Shown here piece after piece: positions 1 through 5,640 of a DNA stretch of 7,955 nt (positions within the stretch are counted from its first letter, which is position 1; each line of letters opens with the position of its first letter). This DNA comes from Desulfobulbaceae bacterium (GTDB taxonomy: Bacteria > Desulfobacterota > Desulfobulbia > Desulfobulbales > Desulfobulbaceae). The stretch spans positions 1 to 7,955 of the forward strand of contig JALVAI010000271.1 of the NCBI GenBank assembly GCA_027011235.1, given 5' to 3'. Made by a program: the position numbers and the translations under genes. Under the pieces are notes generated by a model. It was not told the DNA's origin and ran no database searches. It was given only the letters and a program-made list of their open reading frames with translations.

Positions 1-1
1 C

Positions 2-1372
2 AACGCAAGCAAGGCGATGCGGGAAAAACAGCAACTCCTTGCCGGCGCCATCAGTAAACTGCAGACAAAGGAGGCGGAACTGGAAGAGGCCAGAGACCAG
101 CTCGAATTGCGGGTCAAACTCAGAACAGCCGAGCTTGAGCAGGCCAATAAGCAGCTGCGGGTCGAGATGGAGGAGCGTAAATGGGCGGAGGAGGAACGTA
201 TCCGCCTGGAAGCGGAACTGCTCAGGGCCCAGAAAATGGAACTCCTTGGACAACTGGCCGGCGGGGTGGCCCATGACCTGAACAACGTTCTCTCGGGGAT
301 TGTTAGTTATCCAGACTTGTTGCTGCTTGATCTGCCGGCAGACAGCAGCATGCGCGAACCTCTGAAAAATATCAGGGAAGCCGGAAGCCGGGCAGCCGCA
401 ATTGTCCAGGACCTGCTTACCCTTGCCCGCCGCGGGATTACGGTCAAGGAAGAGGTGCAGCTCAATTCCCTTATCAATAACTACTTGAAAAGTATTGGCT
501 TTTTAAACCTGCGCGACAATCACCCCCAGGTAAAAGTGGAGACAGACCTGTTCCCCGCCCTGACCATGGTTTCCGGTTCCCCCATTCATCTTGAAAAGAT
601 GGTGATGAACCTGGTTGTCAACGCTTTTGAAGCAATCGAGGGACAAGGGACAATAACCATAACAACCAGAAACCGTCATGTCCATTCGCCGGTCCAGGCC
701 TATGACACCATCATGCCGGGCCATTATGTGGTCCTGACCATCACCGATAGCGGCGTTGGTATTGCAGACGAGAATCTGGCCAGAATATTCGAACCGTTTT
801 ATACCAGTAAAATCATGGGCCGCAGCGGCACTGGCCTTGGTATGACCGTTGTCTGGGGAACGGTCAAGGACCATGACGGCTTTCTCGATGTGAAAAGTCT
901 TCCCGGAAGCGGAACATCCATATCCGTTTTGCTGCCCGCCATGCAGGAACAGGACGCCACAACAACCCCGGCAAGCAAACCGGCACCGGTTATCTGCAGG
1001 GGTCACGGGGAGTCCGTTCTTCTGGTCGATGACTCGCCGGAACAGCGGTCTCTGGGCCACAGTATCCTCACCACCCTGGGGTACAGGGTGGAAATGGTTG
1101 CCGATGGTGAAGAGGCCGTCCATCTTCTAAGCGAAAGACCATTTGACCTGGTTCTCCTTGATATGATCATGGAACCGGGTATCGACGGTCTGGATACCTA
1201 TCGAAAGATCAGGGATATCCGCCCGGAGCAGGCAGTCATTATTGTCAGCGGCTATTCCGAAAGTCAACGGGTACAGGAGGCCCTGCAGCTTGGAGTGCGC
1301 GGTATAGTCAAAAAACCGTACACCCTGGAAGTCATCGCAACAGCCATCAATAATGAGCTTGTCCGCGCATGA
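2..1372 (+). CDS. Hybrid sensor histidine kinase/response regulator (5' end outside window)
   Basis: The protein autophosphorylates a histidine and passes the phosphate to its own C-terminal receiver. The frame is open to the left edge, so the sensor part is missing; residues are numbered from the Met codon at 17. A charged heptad-like coiled coil (about 12-75) leads into a HisKA domain with H-box AHDLNN (phospho-acceptor H86), of the HPK4-like type. The HATPase_c domain has an N-box with N198/N202, G1 DSGVGI (244-249), F-box FEPFYTSK (258-265) and G2 GTGLGM (271-276). A short linker (about 308-330) precedes the receiver: acidic pair D338/D339, phospho-acceptor D382, S411 and K433. No DNA-binding or HD-GYP output follows; the protein ends right after the receiver. 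All catalytic residues are present, so it should be active. Stimulus and downstream partner cannot be read from this piece. Confidence 0.95.
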   Translation, partial: NASKAMREKQQLLAGAISKLQTKEAELEEARDQLELRVKLRTAELEQANKQLRVEMEERKWAEEERIRLEAELLRAQKMELLGQLAGGVAHDLNNVLSGIVSYPDLLLLDLPADSSMREPLKNIREAGSRAAAIVQDLLTLARRGITVKEEVQLNSLINNYLKSIGFLNLRDNHPQVKVETDLFPALTMVSGSPIHLEKMVMNLVVNAFEAIEGQGTITITTRNRHVHSPVQAYDTIMPGHYVVLTITDSGVGIADENLARIFEPFYTSKIMGRSGTGLGMTVVWGTVKDHDGFLDVKSLPGSGTSISVLLPAMQEQDATTTPASKPAPVICRGHGESVLLVDDSPEQRSLGHSILTTLGYRVEMVADGEEAVHLLSERPFDLVLLDMIMEPGIDGLDTYRKIRDIRPEQAVIIVSGYSESQRVQEALQLGVRGIVKKPYTLEVIATAINNELVRA

Positions 1373-1603
1373 CCGCCAAAGACACCTACCTGACCGGAAC
1401 AACTTCTATCTGGCACAAATATGGAACACTTATTGCATGATTTTATTGTAAAAAAACCAAGCGTCAAAAAACAATAAAAAATTAGTTTTCGGGATGGGAA
1501 TGATTATTCTTTTAACAGGAATAGTAATAAGCAGGAGGCCCTGTCCCAAACTCCACAAGGCTATGGATGGTACCAGTGGAAAACTCGACGAAGGAGGAAC
1601 CAA
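1373..1603. other. Intergenic spacer, AT-rich in the middle
   Basis: The 231 bases between the kinase and the next gene turn AT-rich at about 1430-1530. A 9-bp AT-only inverted repeat (1441-1449 with 1471-1479, 21-nt loop) is the only stem noticed; it is too weak to call a terminator. No convincing sigma70 -35/-10 pair was found, although the drop in GC and the strong ribosome binding site at the end suggest the next gene has its own promoter here. A 14-codon micro-ORF (1563-1607) ends on the start codon of the next gene; see findings. Confidence 0.4.
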
Positions 1604-2725
1604 ATGAAACGCTGTCTACGCCAATTAACCTTTCTGCTGTACGCCCTTGTCCTGCGATGGCCCACCTGGCTGCTATTATGGTTTGTCGGCAGGTTCGGCA
1701 TCTTTAAAACCATCTTTCTCATTTACCCGACCGATCGTTCCGAATGCCTTGATTTCTGTCCGGATATTCCCCGGCTGAGGCGTTTTTTCTCCGGACGTCC
1801 GACACCGGTTGGCGTGATCATGAACGGATGGATGCCCGTGGGGCTCTATCTTGTAATCCCTGACCAGGCCCTGGAACTGATGCGTAAAAAAAATCGCCCT
1901 GTTGTCCACGATATTATAAGGCGCTTGCTGTGGATCAAAAAGCTGACCGGCGCGCAGACCATTGGCCTTGCCGGTCAACTTGGACCCATATTTGAAAAAC
2001 GGCACGGCGTGCCCATGGAACCACCCTTTTATGCCAGCACCTATGGTAATATATTCAGCATCCAGGAGGCTGTCCGTCACCTGAGCGAACGCCTCGACAA
2101 AAGGCCATGGCAGGCATCAGTCGCCATTCTTGGCGGCGGCGAACTTGGGCAACAACTTGAAGAACATCTCGGCAGGGACGGCTATAATCTGAAGATGGTC
2201 AATGTCCGTTATACCAGGAAGGGAGATGTAAAACTGGCCGATGAGACGGAAGCCGACCACCAATTGCAGGACGTGGACCTGGTCATCAATCTTCTTCCGA
2301 GAGGAATAGATTTCATGGCATGCAGACTGCATGAACGGATGCCTGAATCAGCCACCATTATTGACTTTTCACGCCCCCAGATCCCGGCCGATGGTATCAG
2401 CCAGAACGTGGTTATGGGGAACCGGGTACAACGGCGGGGAATTCACTTTTTCATGAAATTACCCGGCGGCTGGCAACGCCACGAGCTGCCCGCCTGTTCC
2501 ATGCCCTGTCTGTTGGCATCCCTTACCGGCCAAACTCCAAACAACCTGGAAGAATTTCGGATGATTGCCGGGCAGATGGCCTTTCAAACGGCCCTGGCAG
2601 GTGCCCCACCTTCCCTGCCTGCAGTCATACGGTTCCGGCTCCGTAATTATGCAGGCGAGATTGGCATACTGGCCCACTTTGCCGTTTTTATTCTCAGAAA
2701 CAGACTGCTGGCAACGACCCGTTGA
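1604..2725 (+). CDS. Putative Rossmann-fold oxidoreductase, distantly acyl-ACP-reductase-like
   Basis: 373 residues. The start is fixed by AAGGAGG at 1591-1597, 6 nt before ATG. The N-terminus carries a hydrophobic, Trp-rich segment (about 8-41) that should bind the membrane. The order of blocks matches my memory of cyanobacterial long-chain acyl-ACP reductase (AAR): PVGVIMNGWMP (68-78, compare GLIGHLTS), VIPDQ with a basic helix (84-110), TIGLAGQLGPIFE (119-131, compare ITALGGFSSIVFE), TYGNIF (146-151, compare TTGNTH), an NAD(P)-type GGGELG (177-182), DVDLVINLLPRGID (223-236), and PACSMPCLLASLTG (296-309), in which C298 lines up with the catalytic Cys of AAR. AAR makes fatty aldehydes from acyl-ACP with NADPH. 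Overall identity looks low, so substrate and activity are inference; another shikimate-dehydrogenase-fold enzyme is possible. No aldehyde-deformylating oxygenase or wax-ester gene is nearby. Tandem hairpins follow the stop codon. Confidence 0.55.
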   Translation: MKRCLRQLTFLLYALVLRWPTWLLLWFVGRFGIFKTIFLIYPTDRSECLDFCPDIPRLRRFFSGRPTPVGVIMNGWMPVGLYLVIPDQALELMRKKNRPVVHDIIRRLLWIKKLTGAQTIGLAGQLGPIFEKRHGVPMEPPFYASTYGNIFSIQEAVRHLSERLDKRPWQASVAILGGGELGQQLEEHLGRDGYNLKMVNVRYTRKGDVKLADETEADHQLQDVDLVINLLPRGIDFMACRLHERMPESATIIDFSRPQIPADGISQNVVMGNRVQRRGIHFFMKLPGGWQRHELPACSMPCLLASLTGQTPNNLEEFRMIAGQMAFQTALAGAPPSLPAVIRFRLRNYAGEIGILAHFAVFILRNRLLATTR

Positions 2726-2742
2726 TGGACAAGGACTGTCCA
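2726..2742 (+). other. Small hairpin directly after the stop codon
   Basis: A perfect 6-bp stem, TGGACA (2726-2731) with TGTCCA (2737-2742), has a 5-nt loop. It begins on the base after the upstream TGA and abuts the larger hairpin at 2744. It could help end transcription or protect the mRNA 3' end. There is no T-run. Confidence 0.4.
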
Positions 2743-2743
2743 G

Positions 2744-2778
2744 GATGACAAAGAGGGCATCTCTCCCTCTTTGTCATC
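2744..2778. terminator. Strong hairpin between convergent genes (bidirectional terminator-like)
   Basis: A perfect 14-bp stem, GATGACAAAGAGGG (2744-2757) with CCCTCTTTGTCATC (2765-2778), has a 7-nt loop. It sits between the end of the rightward oxidoreductase gene and the end of the leftward nitroreductase gene, where a shared terminator is expected. Neither strand has a T-run right after the stem, so it is not a canonical intrinsic terminator. It could instead act as a 3'-end stabiliser or with Rho. Confidence 0.55.
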
Positions 2779-2838
2779 ATCAGGTTGTTCCATGTCTTTT
2801 GTGCAAAAAGCGGTCTTGCCGACCCCGGATTTTCCGTA

Positions 2839-2872
2839 ACAAAAAAAACAGCCAGGATCACGGCCTTCAGTC
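2839..2872 (-). terminator. Weak candidate intrinsic terminator for the Usp-SagB operon
   Basis: Reading leftward about 30-60 nt past the nitroreductase stop, a short GC stem (GGCC with GGCT, 4 pairs including one G-T, 8-nt loop) is followed closely by a run of eight T on the minus strand (A-run 2841-2848 on plus). The T-run is clear but the stem is short, so this is tentative; the longer hairpin at 2744-2778 lies further downstream as a backup. Confidence 0.25.
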
Positions 2873-2903
2873 CCGGTCAAAATTGTCTCCGGCAAAACCC
2901 ATT

Positions 2904-4172
2904 TCAGATTCCAATGGCCAGGGCATAGAGAATCAGGCTCCCGGTTTCCAGAAAATCAGCAACCTCCAGGTCATAAAAAGCGCCAATGCCACTGCATCCC
3001 AGCCCTTGCAGTCCACTTGCCAGGTATATCCGTTGCCCGAGCAGGCCCGCCTTCAACATCAGGGCCAGATAGTTTTCCGAATCACCAACCAGAAAAAAGG
3101 TGGCCGCGCCATCGCCTCCCAAGGGTTGCTCCAGACAGAGGCATTCTGCCCTGGCCGCAAAATTACCTTTGCGCAGGCAATGGCCATCAACATACAGGCC
3201 GGGCTCCAAACCGACAACCCGGTGGACAACGGAAAAAACCTGGATCTCTTCATCACAGTCAATGGCCACTTTCCGCCCGATCACGTCACGCACGGCCCGG
3301 TACCGGGCTGACGATACAGGCCGACCGGAAAACCCGCGGATGGAACGACGCCCCAAGATGGCAGTTTTCAATTCTGTTTTTGTAACTGAATACGGCCTTC
3401 CCGCATCCTGTCCTCTTTGACAGGTGGCAGGGAAAGATGCCCGCGTAAAGGCCTGCTCAATGACTGAATCCCGACAAAAAAATCCGCTGCCGTCAACGTA
3501 CTCCAGTTCCATCCTCGGGCGGCGTATTTGATCTGAACACCTCCTGCCGCTGATCCCCATGGCCAGGGGCAGCTCCCTGGTGGAAAAACCAAAATCCCGT
3601 TGCACTTCTTTCCGGTCAAAACGGGTTACCCAGAAGCAGGAACGATCCGTGCAGAAACCAGCCGCCTCCATGGCTCCCAGGATGTGGCCACCGTCAAGCA
3701 GGCAGTAACGAAGCGCCCGCTGCCCATACTTCCAGCTTGAGCGGTAATAGATGGCCGTCACCAGGACAACAAGGCCGTCAACCATATCATGCTGGCGCAG
3801 GTATCCTTCAAGTCCCTCCCCAGACTCCGGAACATGGAGAAGACGCAGCCGTCGGGTCAATGGTTCAACATGATATATACCATCGGCAAGCCCTGGCTCG
3901 TTTCGGCTCTGGACATAGAGTTCGCAGGGATAAAGGGCACCGGCGGAGGGATTGGCCCGCAGAAAATATCTGCCGCCCGGGTACACCTTTGCAGCGGTTA
4001 TTCCACAGGAGAGGTAAAGAAAATCTCGAATCTGTGGACAACCATCCAGGGAAACTGTTTCAAACTCCGGCGGATAGTATTTAAACACCTCGGGCTGGCG
4101 GTGCCAGTCAAGACACCTGCCGGATCGAACAGATTCCCGGGTATGGATGGTCTGCAGATGGTAGTCATTCAT
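2904..4172 (-). CDS. Tandem-domain SagB/ThcOx-type nitroreductase family flavoprotein
   Basis: Predicted FMN oxidoreductase of the SagB/ThcOx branch of nitroreductases. I start it at ATG 4172 (422 aa), because NDYHLQTIHTRESVR looks like the family N-terminus; a TTG at 4190 would add six residues. Ribosome binding sites for both are weak. Counting from ATG 4172, the first half has TRES (11-14), the flavin-region block NPSAGALYP (74-82), and WKYGQRALRYCLLDGGH (147-163), typical of SagB proteins. The second half has RRSIRGFSGRP (275-285), GLEPGLY (321-327), GQRIYLASGLQGLG (379-392) and a C-terminal GIGAFYDLEVADFL (395-408). Each half lacks motifs the other keeps, so the chain may fold as an internal pseudodimer. 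ThcOx oxidises azolines in RiPP biosynthesis, but no cyclodehydratase or precursor is seen nearby, so the substrate is unknown. It follows the Usp gene by 45 nt on the same strand, probably as one operon. Confidence 0.85.
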   Translation of the reverse strand: MNDYHLQTIHTRESVRSGRCLDWHRQPEVFKYYPPEFETVSLDGCPQIRDFLYLSCGITAAKVYPGGRYFLRANPSAGALYPCELYVQSRNEPGLADGIYHVEPLTRRLRLLHVPESGEGLEGYLRQHDMVDGLVVLVTAIYYRSSWKYGQRALRYCLLDGGHILGAMEAAGFCTDRSCFWVTRFDRKEVQRDFGFSTRELPLAMGISGRRCSDQIRRPRMELEYVDGSGFFCRDSVIEQAFTRASFPATCQRGQDAGRPYSVTKTELKTAILGRRSIRGFSGRPVSSARYRAVRDVIGRKVAIDCDEEIQVFSVVHRVVGLEPGLYVDGHCLRKGNFAARAECLCLEQPLGGDGAATFFLVGDSENYLALMLKAGLLGQRIYLASGLQGLGCSGIGAFYDLEVADFLETGSLILYALAIGI

Positions 4173-4217
4173 TTTCCCGGTCTGAGACAAAGATGGCCCG
4201 CTTCGATGCCTTTGAGG

Positions 4218-4706
4218 TCACTTCTTACCTGCCCCTTCGCATTCCTCACGATAAGGGTTGATGGTCAACACCGGGCAGCAGGCTGTTTTTACTACCTGGT
4301 CCGCAACCGATCCAAACATTATCCGCTCCAATCCCTTGTAGCCATGGGTGCCCATGATTATCAGATTACAGCCGATTTCTTCGGCATAGGCAAGGATTTC
4401 CTCCCCGACATCACCGGCAAGCACCTTGCTTGTCACCCCGGTTACCCCATAACCATCCAGGACCTTTTTATTCTCCTCCAGGAAACCATCCATCCGCTGC
4501 TGGGCAGATTCAAAAATCTTTTCTTCCAGATTCGGCATACTAACCGGCGGCACAAAAAAGCCGCTGTAATCCTCGAAATTCTGCACCACAAAAACAAAAT
4601 GAAGAGCGGCGTTAAAGGTTCCGGCCACGTAGGCCGCTGATCTGGTGATTTTGGCGGCATTATCGGAAAAATCAATGGGCGTCAATACGGTCTTAATTTC
4701 CTGCAT
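4218..4706 (-). CDS. Universal stress protein (UspA family, ATP-binding type)
   Basis: A cytoplasmic single-domain Usp of 162 residues, a usual length. ATG 4706 is chosen over a start 33 bases upstream because a GGGAGG box (4713-4718) sits 6 nt before it and MQEIKTVLTPIDFSDNA is the classic Usp N-terminus (strand 1 plus the PxDFS turn). The ATP-binding signature G-x2-G-x9-G-S is intact (G119, G122, G132, S133), ending in ACCPVLTI. Such proteins bind ATP and dimerise, and are induced by starvation, redox or other stress; the exact role differs from protein to protein. The next gene in the same direction is the tandem nitroreductase, 45 nt away, which may link this Usp to redox stress. No clear sigma70 promoter was found upstream. 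Confidence 0.95.
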   Translation of the reverse strand: MQEIKTVLTPIDFSDNAAKITRSAAYVAGTFNAALHFVFVVQNFEDYSGFFVPPVSMPNLEEKIFESAQQRMDGFLEENKKVLDGYGVTGVTSKVLAGDVGEEILAYAEEIGCNLIIMGTHGYKGLERIMFGSVADQVVKTACCPVLTINPYREECEGAGKK

Positions 4707-4712
4707 GCACAA

Positions 4713-4718
4713 CCTCCC
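4713..4718 (-). promoter_or_regulatory. Ribosome binding site of the Usp gene (decides the start)
   Basis: On the minus strand CAGGGAGGTT precedes ATG 4706, with 6 nt between GGGAGG and ATG. No such site precedes the upstream in-frame start at 4739, so the shorter protein is preferred. Confidence 0.8.
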
Positions 4719-4767
4719 TGGATAATAATTTGATGTCAAAGCGGAGAACGTCCCGCCACAGTTGCAT

Positions 4768-4929
4768 ATATGGGTGCCTTGAAAAATTAGAATTTTCGTT
4801 CGAGGTCAGGTACGCGTAGACTCCGAGGAACAGGAAAATTAAAAAGCACAGCACATTAAACATATGCAAGCATTTTTCATTTTTTTTGTGACGCAGAGAT
4901 CAGGCCACAATTTTTCAAGGTGACCATAT
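4768..4929. repeat. Inverted-repeat pair bounding 162 bp (21-nt arms)
   Basis: The left arm is 4768-4788 and the right arm 4909-4929 (reverse complement). The inner 12 bases, CCTTGAAAAATT, match perfectly, the next 3 differ, and the outer 6, ATATGG, match again: 18 of 21. Bases between the arms are AT-rich without a coding frame. There is no obvious target-site duplication just outside. It could be a small non-autonomous mobile element remnant or the base stem of a structured RNA. Confidence 0.6.
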
Positions 4930-5017
4930 GAAAATATCCCTTGAATCCGCATCGTTATGGACTATTGACATCTCTCGCTGCGGATGGGGCGGTAAAATCC
5001 GCTCCAGCCATGTCTGA
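4928..5017 (+). CDS. Possible 29-residue small ORF (doubtful)
   Basis: ATG 4928 follows CAAGGTGA (4916-4923), an acceptable ribosome binding site. The peptide starts MKISLESASLWTIDISR and continues CGWGGKIRSSHV; it has one Cys (18) and two Trp (11, 20), and no family that I recognise. Its second half lies entirely in the nested stem at 4956-5026, so base pairing alone could explain the sequence and the open frame may be accidental. No maturase or transporter gene is adjacent. Confidence 0.2.
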   Translation: MKISLESASLWTIDISRCGWGGKIRSSHV

Positions 5018-5026
5018 TTGTCCATA
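4956..5026. ncRNA. 71-nt nested stem, possible structured RNA or palindromic repeat
   Basis: Four helices nest in register: TATGGAC (4956-4962) with GTCCATA (5020-5026), GACAT (4967-4971) with ATGTC (5010-5014), GCT (4977-4979) with AGC (5006-5008), and GCGGAT (4980-4985) with ATCCGC (4997-5002), closing an 11-nt loop. That is 21 Watson-Crick pairs interrupted by small internal loops. No known RNA family was recognised. No T-run follows on either strand, so it is not an intrinsic terminator. A REP-like palindromic DNA repeat would look the same. Confidence 0.45.
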
Positions 5027-5322
5027 TCCTCTTCCTGTTATTCATAGTTCCACAGCAAGGATGCCTTTTCAAGGAGAATCAAAGCACCTTCACTAAGCAG
5101 AATTAAAGGTAACCGAATTTCATTTCTTCTTCTCTATTTACCAGTGCAACCATCTTCAGTGTTGACAGAGGGTTATTTTTTGTTCATGGTGACAGATAAG
5201 GGTTTTCATTCTCCATACTGAGACAGAATCAATGATGAACCCGTAAACAGTCCAGATTTTTCCAACGGAATCGGTGTAATTACCGGTTTCACCCATGAAT
5301 CCTTTACTCTGGGAGAAACGGC

Positions 5323-5466
5323 ATGAGTAAAAAAAAGGACAAAAAAAAGAACAAGAAAAAAGAATGTAAGAAAAAGGCATGTAAGGCCAAAGACGTAAAA
5401 AAGAACTGCAAGAAAAAAGACAAGAAAAAGAAGGATAAAAAAAAGAACAAAAAGAAGAAAAAATAA
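5323..5466 (+). CDS. Lysine-rich, cysteine-containing microprotein
   Basis: 47 residues, of which I count 31 Lys; the rest are mainly Asp, Asn, Ala and three Cys (15, 20, 29). It has no hydrophobic segment or signal peptide and is predicted to be disordered and strongly basic. ATG 5323 has GGGAGA (5311-5316) 6 nt upstream, and a strong terminator follows 44 nt after the stop, so it looks like a complete one-gene transcription unit. Lysines use both AAA and AAG, with Asp/Asn/Cys breaking the runs, which argues for a protein rather than a plain A-rich repeat. I recognise no family. Possible roles, all inference, are binding of nucleic acid or polyphosphate by the lysines, or metal or thiol chemistry by the cysteines. 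The opposite strand gives long Phe/Leu-rich frames that are only its shadow. Confidence 0.7.
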   Translation: MSKKKDKKKNKKKECKKKACKAKDVKKNCKKKDKKKKDKKKNKKKKK

Positions 5467-5477
5467 ACAGGACAACC

Positions 5478-5497
5478 TGCGGGACCGTTTTCCCGCA
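5478..5497 (+). other. Hairpin between microprotein stop and terminator
   Basis: A perfect 7-bp GC-rich stem, TGCGGGA (5478-5484) with TCCCGCA (5491-5497), has a 6-nt loop and starts 11 nt after the stop codon. With the following terminator it forms a tandem-hairpin 3' end that may stabilise the short message. Confidence 0.5.
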
Positions 5498-5510
5498 CAC
5501 TGTGGTTGGG

Positions 5511-5544
5511 AAAGGGTCACGGATTATTCTGTGACCCTTTTTTT
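5511..5544 (+). terminator. Rho-independent terminator of the microprotein gene
   Basis: A perfect 10-bp stem, AAAGGGTCAC (5511-5520) with GTGACCCTTT (5531-5540), has a 10-nt loop, and the T-run 5538-5544 follows directly. It is the clearest terminator in the window and shows that the small upstream ORF is transcribed rightward. Confidence 0.88.
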
Positions 5545-5640
5545 ATCATGGCCTATGCAGTATCGGTCAATTCCTGGTGAATCCGGTTTCATCACAAATA
5601 GCGCGACATGCTTTAGCAATCGGCACACCTGTCTTTCAGG

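Larger units (their letters stand above)
4707..5322. other. 616-base gene-poor region with inverted repeats and stems
   Basis: This is AT-rich DNA between the divergent Usp gene and the Lys-rich gene. It holds the Usp leader, an inverted-repeat pair (4768-4788 and 4909-4929), a possible 29-codon ORF (4928-5017) overlapping a 71-nt nested stem (4956-5026), and about 300 further bases (5027-5322) in which only loose motifs are seen: an isolated TTGACA at 5162-5167, three GACAGA copies (5164, 5191, 5222) and an 8-bp palindrome GTAATTAC (5276-5283). No protein-coding gene of normal size fits in it. Promoters for both flanking genes should lie here, but I could not identify a convincing one. Confidence 0.6.

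Noticed and set aside
503..1123. 206-residue minus-strand open frame inside the kinase gene
   Set aside because: The plus strand encodes a clear histidine kinase here with all motifs; the minus frame has no recognisable domain.
1391..1410. TGGCAC near 1415 as a sigma54 promoter element
   Set aside because: The GC of the -12 element is absent at the required spacing.
2565..3311. 248-residue plus-strand open frame across the convergent junction
   Set aside because: It runs out of frame through the end of the oxidoreductase gene, the terminator hairpins and the antisense of the nitroreductase gene; its product is Pro/Gln-rich low-quality sequence.
3789..4640. 283-residue plus-strand open frame
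   Set aside because: It is antisense to the Usp and nitroreductase genes, both of which have strong family motifs on the minus strand.
4734..4739. Minus-strand TTGACA upstream of the Usp gene as a -35 box
   Set aside because: It is only about 28 nt before the ATG, so its -10 would overlap the ribosome binding site.
4965..4998. TTGACA (4965-4970) followed by TAAAAT (4993-4998) as a promoter
   Set aside because: The spacer is 22 nt, far from 17, and both boxes are part of the nested stem.
5015..5053. Reading through TGA 5015 as selenocysteine in the 29-residue ORF
   Set aside because: The nested stem lies across rather than just after the TGA, and no standard bacterial SECIS apical motif is recognised; the ORF itself is doubtful.
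5162..5190. TTGACA at 5162-5167 as the -35 box of the microprotein gene
   Set aside because: The hexamer at 17 nt spacing is CATGGT, which matches only 3 of 6 positions; no better -10 lies at 16-18 nt.
5156..5520. Three overlapping minus-strand frames rich in Phe, Leu and Ser that look like membrane proteins
   Set aside because: They are the complement of the A-rich Lys codons of the plus-strand microprotein gene; they lack ribosome binding sites, and the terminator at 5511-5544 is oriented for the plus strand.
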